Shown here piece after piece: positions 53,650 to 61,294 of a stretch of 64,000 bases of DNA. The notes under the pieces were generated by a model. The model was not told the origin of the DNA, ran no database searches, and saw only the letters and a list, made by a program, of their open reading frames with translations. Source of the DNA: Emticicia soli (GTDB taxonomy: Bacteria; Bacteroidota; Bacteroidia; Cytophagales; Spirosomataceae); NCBI RefSeq assembly GCF_037860775.1, contig NZ_JBBEWC010000012.1, positions 155,732-219,731 on the forward strand, given 5' to 3'. Position numbers and translations under genes: made by a program. The stretch's first letter is position 1, and every line of letters begins with the position of its first letter.

Positions 53650-54597
53650 TTATCCTTCTTGTCTTATAGGGTTTACTTTTTTTTCCTTTTGTTCTTTTGT
53701 AGTTAAAACAATAGGCATTTCTTTGTTTTTATAAGCTGTTACATAATATTTATTCATCCACACAACTTCTAACCTCTCTAGCATATTTCCTTTAACATCA
53801 CTTGTAGAAGTTGGAATAACTTTTTTTTCCCATCCCTCGCTAGCTCTCAATAGCTGATTATAAAGTTCATTTTCATACCCACTAATAAAAATCATGCACT
53901 TAGCTTTATTTACTAATTCTAATAATGCAATATGAAAATTTGTATCATTTGCATCTTTATTATATCCCCTCGATCTATCTCCTAAATAAGGCGGGTCTAA
54001 ATATATGAGTGTAGCAGGCCTATTCAAGTAACGATTAATTATTCTTCTCGCATCTTTATTTTCAATCCTTACATTTTTTAATCTTTTGACAACTTCGCTA
54101 AGACGATTAGGTAAATTATTCCATCTATTTACACGCGCCTCATGCCCATTTCGAGTATAAGAATCTGAGTAAGAAAATCCTCCTCTCTCTTCTCCAAATA
54201 CTCCATTTATTGCCATCATTGATTGAATCAAAAAACGACGTGCTCTTTCTAAATCTGTTAATCCTTCTTCTTTAATTCGAGAAGCATATAATTCTTGCTC
54301 CGCATAAGGAGTAAGTTCTATCTGACGAATTAAAGCACTTGAATTCTGTCTAAGTTGGGCAAAAAAATTAATGATTTCGTTATCAATATCATTGATTACT
54401 TCAATCTGTGCTGGCTGTTTGGCAAGTGTTAGAGCTGCAGATCCACAAAAGGCTTCCACCCAGCAATTGTGAGGTGGAAGGTTTTTGCAAAGTTGCAAAG
54501 CAATCTTATTTTTCGAGCCGAAATATCCAAATGGGGTATTGATTTTATCTTTTAAATTTTTCTTCTTTATTACTACTTCCTGATTAGGATGATTCAT
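53650..54597 (-). CDS. D12-class adenine-N6 DNA methyltransferase (candidate defence operon, gene 1)
   Basis: 315 residues, Dam/DpnM-like length. AdoMet-binding motif X/I: TPFGYFGSKNK (21-31) and VEAFCGSAALTLAK (47-60); catalytic motif IV DPPY (201-204) after ATLIYL; target-recognition insert between (about 75-185). It methylates adenine N6 in a short site that cannot be predicted. First gene of a three-gene AT-rich operon with nuclease and helicase; in that setting it likely marks self DNA. Solitary phage-type Dam enzymes look alike, so the functional link rests on gene order. Confidence 0.9.
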   Translation of the reverse strand: MNHPNQEVVIKKKNLKDKINTPFGYFGSKNKIALQLCKNLPPHNCWVEAFCGSAALTLAKQPAQIEVINDIDNEIINFFAQLRQNSSALIRQIELTPYAEQELYASRIKEEGLTDLERARRFLIQSMMAINGVFGEERGGFSYSDSYTRNGHEARVNRWNNLPNRLSEVVKRLKNVRIENKDARRIINRYLNRPATLIYLDPPYLGDRSRGYNKDANDTNFHIALLELVNKAKCMIFISGYENELYNQLLRASEGWEKKVIPTSTSDVKGNMLERLEVVWMNKYYVTAYKNKEMPIVLTTKEQKEKKVNPIRQEG

Positions 54598-54860
54598 TTA
54601 ATTAGTTAGTTTTAGATTATCTCAAAGTATTTGAAATAAATTCCTGAAGAGTATGTTTTTAGTCTAAAAGCAAAGAGTCTAACCATTATTCAAAGTTATT
54701 AATTATCATTCAAAATCAAAATACTATTTGAGTCTTATTGGCCTATACTCCATCAAATAAATATTGAGTTTCTACATTTCCCATTCTCTAAACAACATTT
54801 ACCATGCTTAGCAAGCAGTAGACTCTAGGCTTGGTGTAGGAGTTACACCTAAAAATAATT

Positions 54861-54965
54861 CTAACAATTTATCTTTTTTTCTAATTCTTTTAAAAGTGCA
54901 CTTTCCGAATTAAAGATTAAAAACAGCGTAATTACGAAGCACAGAAAATTTGTTTTACTTTTCAT
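54861..54965 (-). CDS. Possible 34-residue hydrophobic small protein
   Basis: ATG at 54963-54965, TAG at 54861-54863. Sequence MKSKTNFLCFVITLFLIFNS followed by a short charged tail ending KKINC. Signal-peptide or single-span look. It lies 260 bp upstream of the methyltransferase and points toward the operon. Could be a small toxin-like or leader peptide or chance. The rest of 54598-55003 shows nothing else. Confidence 0.35.
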   Translation of the reverse strand: MKSKTNFLCFVITLFLIFNSESALLKELEKKINC

Positions 54966-55003
54966 AATAGCTGCTTTGATTCAAAACAGTTTATTTATCC
55001 AAA

Positions 55004-55699
55004 TCAAAAAGTCCGTTTTAAAACCTTGAAAATCTTGTGTACGTCGTTCAGTGATAGTTTGAAGTCGCAGTACTCGGGGCTGTCGTTGCGGCTGTGGCAG
55101 GTGATAGTGGCCGTTTCACGGTCGAAAGCTACAATGTCTTTGAATAACACATTGCGCTTGGTCAGGATAATCCAGCCGAAGCGTGACTCGCCGAAACCAT
55201 CCATCCACAAATCCATCGATAGCTCTTTGCCTAGCACAGTGGCTCTGTCGGGCGTGTCGTCAATGCGGCCGCCATTCATGCTATCGCCCGAAATACGGAA
55301 GGCTATAAAATTGCCACGGTCTATTTTATCTACAACAAACGGAATGCGTTCTTCAAACTGAAACGTACCGGCATCGCTTAGCTCGTCGAGGTAGCGGGCG
55401 AATGCTTCGGTAGTGAGTAGGGGCACTTCTACAATCAGGTCGCCGTCGGGGTTGCTGATAAACTTATTGCCGTTTTTGTTCACGTAGGCGTCTTCCAAGC
55501 CGGCTTTTTTATAGTTCAGAAATACCTCTCTTATGGTTTTTTCGGCCAGGCTCGATACATTCCTGTCGCCGCTTTCCCATAGCTGCACGGCTCTCATCGA
55601 TACACCAACAAGTTCGGCGAACTCGGTCTGTGAGAGCTTGTTTTTCTTGCGGAAACTCTTGATTTCTGTTCCGCTCACCGGAGGTATGCCAATTGTCAT
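55004..55699 (-). CDS. Phage-type repressor: XRE HTH plus S24/LexA-like domain
   Basis: 231 residues. N-terminal HTH (about 10-50; IKSFRKKNKLSQTEFAELVG VSMRAVQLWESG). The C-terminal S24-like domain has the nucleophile region RISGDSMNGG (Ser in GDSM) and later beta strands. The general-base Lys is not obvious, so self-cleavage is uncertain. CI-like regulator of the adjacent phage-derived module, divergent from recT. Upstream DNA carries repeated TACGAACAA motifs. Confidence 0.85.
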   Translation of the reverse strand: MTIGIPPVSGTEIKSFRKKNKLSQTEFAELVGVSMRAVQLWESGDRNVSSLAEKTIREVFLNYKKAGLEDAYVNKNGNKFISNPDGDLIVEVPLLTTEAFARYLDELSDAGTFQFEERIPFVVDKIDRGNFIAFRISGDSMNGGRIDDTPDRATVLGKELSMDLWMDGFGESRFGWIILTKRNVLFKDIVAFDRETATITCHSRNDSPEYCDFKLSLNDVHKIFKVLKRTF

Positions 55700-55750
55700 G
55701 TGTAGAGTTGCGTTTAAAAAATAAAAATAATTTTCAATTTTGTTTGCATA

Positions 55751-55794
55751 ATACGAACAAGTTCGCTATTTTTGTTCATTGAATTACGAACAAA
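55751..55794. promoter_or_regulatory. Candidate operators of the S24 repressor
   Basis: CGAACAAGTTCG palindrome (55754-55765) and TTTGTTC-N10-GAACAAA (55771-55794). The sequence TACGAACAA is repeated at 33-bp spacing. Located 50-95 bp upstream of the repressor start. Confidence 0.55.
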
Positions 55795-55950
55795 GTAATT
55801 TTTGATAAGACAAAAATACTTAAAATACGTAATTGTGCAATATTTTTTTGAAGATTTAGTGTTAAAGCTGAATCCACACAACAACGAAAGTTTGTTTAAA
55901 TAAATGGAGGTCTAAAAAGTAAGGAGAGATAAATTTTATTTGGTGTATAA

Positions 55951-56060
55951 AAGACCCCACACCCTAAATCCCTCCGCAGCGGCGGCCGCTCCCCAACAAT
56001 GGGGAGAGGGACTTTGACTCCCTTCCCCATTGTTGGGGAAGGGGCGGGGATGGGGTCTTT
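55951..56060. repeat. Inverted repeat family S, copy 3
   Basis: AAGACCCCACACCCTAAATC...CTCCCCAACAATGGGGAG then its inverse ending GGGGATGGGGTCTTTT. A GC-rich insert (GCAGCGGCGGCCGC) lies in the left arm. Confidence 0.85.
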
Positions 56061-56381
56061 TAAACTCAAAAAATTTTAGACATTTTAGACTCTTGTTTAC
56101 CTTTCAGTACTTATCGCCATCGGTATTTTCGGCATCCTCGCGCCGACAGAACCAGGGCAAAAACTGCAAGGCTTGTGTAAATAATACTATACCGATAAAG
56201 CTGTATCGGCGTGAATCCACACAACACCTTACAGCACATCGGGGGCAATGTTGTGAATGATAATGTATTGTTGATGCCCGTGGCAAATGCCTTTGCCTGT
56301 GCAAGGGCGCAATGAAGCTGTGCGCCTTGTGCGAAACAGCAATTGATTCTGGAGTTTTTTAAATCTTTGACTATACAAATG

Positions 56382-56724
56382 CCTGCTCTGCTTTGAGCAG
56401 GTGTTTTTCAGGCTGTATTGAGTATTTCGTTAACATATATATTTAAAGGCCTCCTTTGCTTTGGAGGAGGCATTTTTTGAAACGCATTTAAGTTGTGACT
56501 ATACATTAGGTTTTAGTATTTAATTAGGGTTAGGAAAGATGATTGAAAAGCCTCCTTCGCTATGGAGGAGGTGTTTTTAACTCATTGTGAGAAACAACAC
56601 TATTGTTTTAGGTTACGAATCAATATATTTTAAAACCCTCCTCTCTGGTGTAGAGGAGGTGTTTTTCAGGATGCTTAAACACGTTTAGTAAATAGATTTA
56701 AAATCCTCCTTCATCTGGAGGAGG
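56382..56724. repeat. Array of five terminator-like CCTCC/GGAGG hairpins
   Basis: Hairpins at 56382-56401, 56449-56471, 56551-56571, 56637-56659 and 56705-56724, each a CCTCCTT-loop-GGAGGAGG-like stem preceded by A's and followed by a T-run; a sixth at 57331-57350. Spacers are AT-rich, 45-80 bp, and have no open frame. Part of the ~2-kb non-coding region 55700-57669, where I see no gene. Confidence 0.8.
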
Positions 56725-56828
56725 TATTTTTTTCTTGAAAATCTTGAGTTGCATTTTGTGGGTTTTTGAGAATGGGGTGTGGGTGAGATTGGGATTGTGG
56801 GTTATAGGGAAAAACATTTGCCGACGAT

Positions 56829-57200
56829 GCACCCAATGAATTGGGTGTCTAATAGAACAAAGGAATTATTATGTAAGCCGGACTTATTAGTGTTCAAGAA
56901 ATAAGCGTTCTTTGAAAGTTTTGGTTTCAGAACGATTTAAAAGTAATAGCTAATGCTCGTGTTCACCCAATAAATTGGGTGTCTAATGTAACAACGGAAT
57001 ATTTTTACTGTATGTGCCGACTTAAGTCGGCGCTAGAGATAAATTTCCTTTGTTTCATTAGGCGGTGAATTTATTCACCGAAATGGAAGATACATTTCCA
57101 AACCAAACCCATATATTATAGGAAAGAACGCTTATTTCTTGAATCCTAATAAGTCCGGCAATGTATGTGAAAATATTCCTTTGTTACATTAGACGGCGAC
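56829..57200. repeat. Nested inverted repeat with four CTAATGNAACAAAGGAAT modules
   Basis: The outer arms (56849-56918 and 57121-57192) pair over ~70 bp, including AAGAACGCTTATTTCTTGAA. The inner arms (56963-57028 and 57029-57080) pair around GCCGACTTAAGTCGGC. Each arm begins with a hairpin such as CACCCAATGAATTGGGTG. Confidence 0.85.
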
Positions 57201-57330
57201 CACGACGGGCTCATTTAGTTTTAGAACATTTTAAGATTACGAACATATACGTTCATTGAAAGAGAATTTTAAAAATTTTTCTTACGCATAGACCCCACAC
57301 GGTCTGAATTATTAGGGGAACAAATCAAAT

Positions 57331-57350
57331 CCTCCTCCGCCTGGAGGAGG
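57331..57350. repeat. Sixth CCTCC/GGAGG hairpin
   Basis: CCTCCTCCGCCTGGAGGAGG, same type as the array 600 bp upstream, flanked by A's and a CATTTATT tail. Confidence 0.7.
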
Positions 57351-57669
57351 CATTTATTCCGACAAAAAACATATAAATATAAAGCATCAAATGCTCAATA
57401 AACAGGGCATCTGAAACGTTTAATAATACGCTTCTATCGATAATACTATTAATTGTCGTTTATCAGGCTTTGGCTGCAAGTCTGGAACATAATTATAGTT
57501 TTCATATCACCTAAAATATATATAAGTGGCATTGGCTCAATGCTGCCGCTGCGAGTAGGAATGCCCCCATTTCCGACCCCTTTTCTGACTGTGGCAGGGG
57601 GACGGGTTTGGGGGCCTGCATCGCACGTTTGAAATGTATCATAATCCCAAATTATACAAATTAAAACAA

Positions 57670-58560
57670 ATGTCAGAACAGTTAACAACGAAGGATTTTT
57701 TCGGAAAAACCTCGGTAAAGCAGAAGTTTGAAGAGCTGCTGGGCAAAAGAGCGCCGGCTTTCATGACCTCGGTGCTGCAAATTGTTGCCAGCAACGAGCT
57801 CTTGAAGCGTGCCGACCCAACCAGCGTGTATCATGCCGCTGCTACGGCTGCCACGCTCGATTTACCCCTGAGCAACAACCTGGGCTTTGCCTATCTGGTG
57901 CCTTACAACGACCGCAAGAGTGGCCGCCAGCTTGCCCAGTTTCTGATTGGCTACAAGGGTTTTAAGCAGTTGGCTATCAGGAGCGGGCAGTATCAGACCC
58001 TCGATGCCAAGATAGTGTACGAAGGCCAGAAAGTAGACGATGAGTCGTTTCAGGGTTTTCATTTTGAGTGGGACAAAAAAACGAGCGACAAGGTGATTGG
58101 CTACGCCAGCAATTTTAAACTCCTCAACGGCTACGAAAGCACTTTCTTTATGGATGCCGACACGGTGCACAGGCACGGCAAGCGTTACTCGCAGACGTTT
58201 AAAAACGGAAAAGGTTTGTGGGCTGAAGATTTCGACAAGATGGCTTTAAAGACGGTTACGAAGCTGCACCTCAATAGTGGCGATGCGCCGCTGTCGGTCG
58301 AGATGCAGAAGGCTGTGATAACCGACCAGTCGGTGATACACAACGTAGAAGGCACCGAGGTTGAGTATATTGATAATCAGGCCGAGCCGCAAGACCCCGA
58401 AGAAACAAGCAAAGAGCGTGAGTTGCAGCGCATTGCTAATTTCATTGCCAGCGCCATGACGGTGGAGCAGCTCGAGTTGGTTGATGAGCACGTGTATGAT
58501 TTCGGATTGGTAGAAATGTATGAATCCCGAAAACAGGAGCTATACCGAAAATCGGCATAG
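57670..58560 (+). CDS. recT: RecT-family single-strand DNA annealing protein
   Basis: 296 residues from ATG 57670 (MSEQLTTKDFFGKTSVKQKF). RecT signatures: AAATAATLDLPLSNNLGFAY, QFLIGYKGFKQLAIRSGQY, KNGKGLWAEDFDKMALKTV. An acidic linker and a helical C-terminus end the protein. It anneals ssDNA for phage-type recombination; no exonuclease partner (RecE or YqaJ) is next to it, though the Fe-S nuclease 4 kb away is on a different transcript. First gene of the phage-derived replication set. Confidence 0.93.
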   Translation: MSEQLTTKDFFGKTSVKQKFEELLGKRAPAFMTSVLQIVASNELLKRADPTSVYHAAATAATLDLPLSNNLGFAYLVPYNDRKSGRQLAQFLIGYKGFKQLAIRSGQYQTLDAKIVYEGQKVDDESFQGFHFEWDKKTSDKVIGYASNFKLLNGYESTFFMDADTVHRHGKRYSQTFKNGKGLWAEDFDKMALKTVTKLHLNSGDAPLSVEMQKAVITDQSVIHNVEGTEVEYIDNQAEPQDPEETSKERELQRIANFIASAMTVEQLELVDEHVYDFGLVEMYESRKQELYRKSA

Positions 58561-58641
58561 ATTGTTGGTTTTGTAGCTTCGAATCCACACACACTTTTTT
58601 TTGAAAAATTGGGCTTTTAGCCATTTGTTTTGCTGTGCGTA

Positions 58642-58770
58642 TATTGGTTGGCGGTAGGCGGATATAACCCCATCCCCGACCCTTCCCCAACAGTGGGGAA
58701 GGGAGATAAAAGCCCCTCTCCCCACTGTTGGGGAGAGGGGTTGGGGAGAGGGGTTATACCCCCCAACCAA
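58642..58770. repeat. Inverted repeat family S, copy 4
   Basis: Outer ends TTGGTTGG...ATAACCCC and GGGGTTATACCCCCCAACCA, core CCCTTCCCCAACAGTGGGGA and inverse. Confidence 0.88.
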
Positions 58771-58826
58771 CACTGCTGTGTTTTTAAAACTAAAAATTTT
58801 CTAATGTTCTATTTCAACTTAATTTC

Positions 58827-59078
58827 ATGATACTACAAACAAATCAGCTGGCTGAGTTTGAGAAATTTATGTTTAAATACATAAAGGTAAAGCAAAGTAA
58901 TAAACTCAGCATTAAAGGCAAACTTCTTGATGTAATTGCCGACTCAACAGGCCTACACAAAATTCTGATAGAGCAAGAATTTATAGCCAAAGGTAAGGTT
59001 GGCGATTTTTTCCGCAGTTCACGGCCTACGGTTGCTACCGTGTACACAAAAAACATTTCGACGGTGGAGGTCATTTAA
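58827..59078 (+). CDS. Small hypothetical protein of the phage-derived module
   Basis: 83 residues, start MILQTNQLAEFEKFMFKYIK, with a helical N-terminal half and a basic, Thr/Ser-rich C-terminal half (FFRSSRPTVATVYTKNIST). No family is recognised. Lies between recT and the replication protein on the same strand, so probably belongs to that module. Confidence 0.55.
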   Translation: MILQTNQLAEFEKFMFKYIKVKQSNKLSIKGKLLDVIADSTGLHKILIEQEFIAKGKVGDFFRSSRPTVATVYTKNISTVEVI

Positions 59079-59084
59079 GAAATC

Positions 59085-59157
59085 GTTAATGGTGAATAGC
59101 GAATTAGCGAATAAGTGAATTTTATATTCGCTAATTCGCCATTCACTAATTCGCAAT
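59085..59157. repeat. GAATTAGCGAAT-type inverted repeat
   Basis: GGTGAATAGCGAATTAGCGA pairs with TCGCTAATTCGCCATTCACT; relative of 45410-45488. Confidence 0.75.
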
Positions 59158-59182
59158 TTCATAAATCCAAACACACATTTCA

Positions 59183-60181
59183 ATGAATTATATTGATTTA
59201 ATTAATCATTTCTGGCGAGTTGATGAAGGTTCTCAATTTACGGGCTGGGAAACTAAGCTGTATTTTTATCTGATAAAAACAGCAAATAGTTTAGGCTGGG
59301 TAAATGTTTTCTGGCATTCAGATAGTAGGGTATCTGCCAATGTCGGGATGAGTATAAATACGATGAAGACTTCTCGTAACCGTTTGAAACAAGTCGGGCT
59401 GATTGAGTTTCATACCGGAGGCAAAGGCAAGGGCGATAAAACAAGGTATCAGATTTTGCTACCTAATGCAGCAAGTTTATCGGTCGAAAAACCAAGCAGG
59501 AAATCGCCTAGTAGTCAGAAACTGACAGCTAAACTGACACCTAACGATGCGCCGGAGGTAGAAATTGAGCTTGATGAAGACGATGGGTGTCAGAATTTGG
59601 AACCTAAACTGACTCCTAAGTTAACACCTAAGCTGATACCTAAAGTAACACCTAACCCGCAACCATTAAATAAACTAAACGAAACTAAACTAAAAGAAGA
59701 AAATAATAATAATACTCTTTTGGTGAGCGAAAACGATTTGCCCGAAAAAAACGAGGCAGATACTTTGGCCTATGTTGATGTCCAACGGCAGCAAGCTGCC
59801 ATGCATGCCGATAGCATTTTTACGAAAGAAACGCTAAAAGCCGATTTGCTCGAAAGTGAAATTTGCAAAATAGCTGCAAAAAACAACGAAGTTCGGCCCG
59901 AAGAATATCCGGCTGCTGTTGAAAACTTTGTTGAAACCAAATTTGGACTGGGCAAAAATGCGCACTGGAAAGACATAACCTATGCCAGAGAGAATTTCAT
60001 GTATTGGTTGCCTTATTACAAAACAAACATTGCGAAAAAACATGGAAAACGAAATACCCCAAAGACCACAGGCCGACAGATTGTTGAACAGCAAACCGAC
60101 GATGACTCAGTTGTTGAGCAAGGAGCAGATGGGGTCGTACGCCGAGTTTCGGGAGCGGGAGTTCAGACCTTTGCTGGATAA
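59183..60181 (+). CDS. Phage/plasmid-type replication protein with N-terminal winged helix
   Basis: 332 residues. N-terminal HTH (about 20-95; WETKLYFYLIKTANSLGWVN, VSANVGMSINTMKTSRNRLKQ) as in phage replisome organisers. The middle (about 110-185) is low complexity with a repeated K-L-T-P-K-type unit encoded by ~15-bp tandem repeats. The C-terminal part (from ~220) is helical and resembles DnaD/replication-initiator tails. The DnaC-like gene overlaps its 3' end in another frame. Likely recruits the helicase loader to the origin (inference). Confidence 0.7.
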   Translation: MNYIDLINHFWRVDEGSQFTGWETKLYFYLIKTANSLGWVNVFWHSDSRVSANVGMSINTMKTSRNRLKQVGLIEFHTGGKGKGDKTRYQILLPNAASLSVEKPSRKSPSSQKLTAKLTPNDAPEVEIELDEDDGCQNLEPKLTPKLTPKLIPKVTPNPQPLNKLNETKLKEENNNNTLLVSENDLPEKNEADTLAYVDVQRQQAAMHADSIFTKETLKADLLESEICKIAAKNNEVRPEEYPAAVENFVETKFGLGKNAHWKDITYARENFMYWLPYYKTNIAKKHGKRNTPKTTGRQIVEQQTDDDSVVEQGADGVVRRVSGAGVQTFAG

Positions 60182-61040
60182 ACTTTATGCCGTTATTTAT
60201 CCGGTTCTGGCGGCCAATGAGCACGCAAGCAAGCTCGGCGAGGGCATCAGGCACGAGTTTATTCAGACGCTAGCCGATAGGCTGACGAGTGAGTATTTCT
60301 CGAAATCGCTCGATTATCTGAAAAAACAGCAGAAACAAGATGCCATTGATGCGGCTCAAAGGCAGATGGCACTACGGCAGGCGCAGATAAAAGCTATGCG
60401 CAACGTAAGCCAGGCTGATTTTAAGGCAAGAGTGTTGGCGAACCTCGATGCGCTGGTGAAAGAGCGAAATCCGTACAAAAAGTTTATGCTCGATAACTAT
60501 TGCGTAAAGGCTTTTGAGTTGTGCCTGAGCTATTTTCATACGGCATCGGCATCGGCGATGGACAGAAACAAGGGCATTTGTTTGCTCGGAAAGGTAGGCA
60601 CGGGGAAGTCGACGTTGCTGACGGCCTTTAAAGATAATCCGCTGGCATCGTTCAGAATCGTGAAGGCGCAGGATATTGTAGAGAGCTACATGAATAATCC
60701 TGAGCAGACCATGAGCCGCATTCTAACCGAAAAACCTTTGCCCGACGAAGAAAATAGCTACGGCTTTGCCCGCTACGATTTGCTGATTGAGGAGGTAGGC
60801 CGTGAGCAACTATCGGTAATTGTGCGGGGGGAGTCGTTCAAATCCACGCCCGTAAACGTGATTGAGCGAGTGCTGATGGAGCTTTACGACCATCCGGGTG
60901 TGCGGGTTCATATTATCTCAAACGCCGAAACCCCGGATAAACTATCAGCCCTATACGGCGAAGCCGCCGCCAGCCGTGTCTACGATATGTTCAACGTAAT
61001 AACCCTAGACCCAAAAGCACCAAACAGGCGGTTTGTATAG
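60042..61040 (+). CDS. DnaC-like helicase loader ATPase
   Basis: 332 residues from ATG 60042 (MENEIPQRPQADRLL); this overlaps the preceding gene by 140 bp in a different frame, a strong sign of coupling. Walker A GKVGTGKST and Walker B-like DLLIEEVGRE, followed by a sensor-1-like VHIISNAET. The helical N-terminal half would contact the partner. Family is AAA+ DnaC/IstB-like replication ATPases. It ends in a GGCATAGGGCATGGGGCATG microsatellite just after the stop. Confidence 0.82.
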   Translation: MENEIPQRPQADRLLNSKPTMTQLLSKEQMGSYAEFREREFRPLLDKLYAVIYPVLAANEHASKLGEGIRHEFIQTLADRLTSEYFSKSLDYLKKQQKQDAIDAAQRQMALRQAQIKAMRNVSQADFKARVLANLDALVKERNPYKKFMLDNYCVKAFELCLSYFHTASASAMDRNKGICLLGKVGTGKSTLLTAFKDNPLASFRIVKAQDIVESYMNNPEQTMSRILTEKPLPDEENSYGFARYDLLIEEVGREQLSVIVRGESFKSTPVNVIERVLMELYDHPGVRVHIISNAETPDKLSALYGEAAASRVYDMFNVITLDPKAPNRRFV

Positions 61041-61089
61041 GGCATAGGGCATGGGGCATGGGGAAAAGGTCATGGGGTTTTGTGGGGCG

Positions 61090-61254
61090 AACGTCCTCGT
61101 TCGCAGTTTGGGGTAGGATGGGTATTAGCAGAGTTTCTTGTGTGCGATGGTTTGTGTTTGGCAAAGGGGCTTTGCGATGGGAGTAGCAGAATTTTGATTT
61201 GATAAACAAAAAATCTGCAAAAACTTTCGCATATTTACGAGTTGGGGATTATTA
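61090..61254. repeat. 165-bp perfect direct repeat, left copy
   Basis: Identical to 62230-62394, offset exactly 1140 bp. Contains hairpins GAACGTCCTCGTTC and GCAAAGGGGCTTTGC, and ends ~40 bp before a start codon in both copies. Confidence 0.95.
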
Positions 61255-61294
61255 AAGAGCAATCAAAAATTACAGTTAAACACCATCACTAAAA

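Noticed and set aside
56104..56304. Minus-strand frame of 66 codons
   Set aside because: Cys/Arg/His-rich chance translation in the non-coding gap, no family resemblance.
56382..56724. Integron attC array
   Set aside because: Hairpins are short, symmetric, followed by T-runs, have no attC core sites, and no integrase or cassette genes are present.
55004..61040. Complete prophage
   Set aside because: Only repressor, recombination and replication functions seen; no integrase, packaging, capsid, tail or lysis gene in the window.
61041..61075. Possible operator downstream of the DnaC-like gene
   Set aside because: It is a simple GGGCATAGGGCATGGGG microsatellite.
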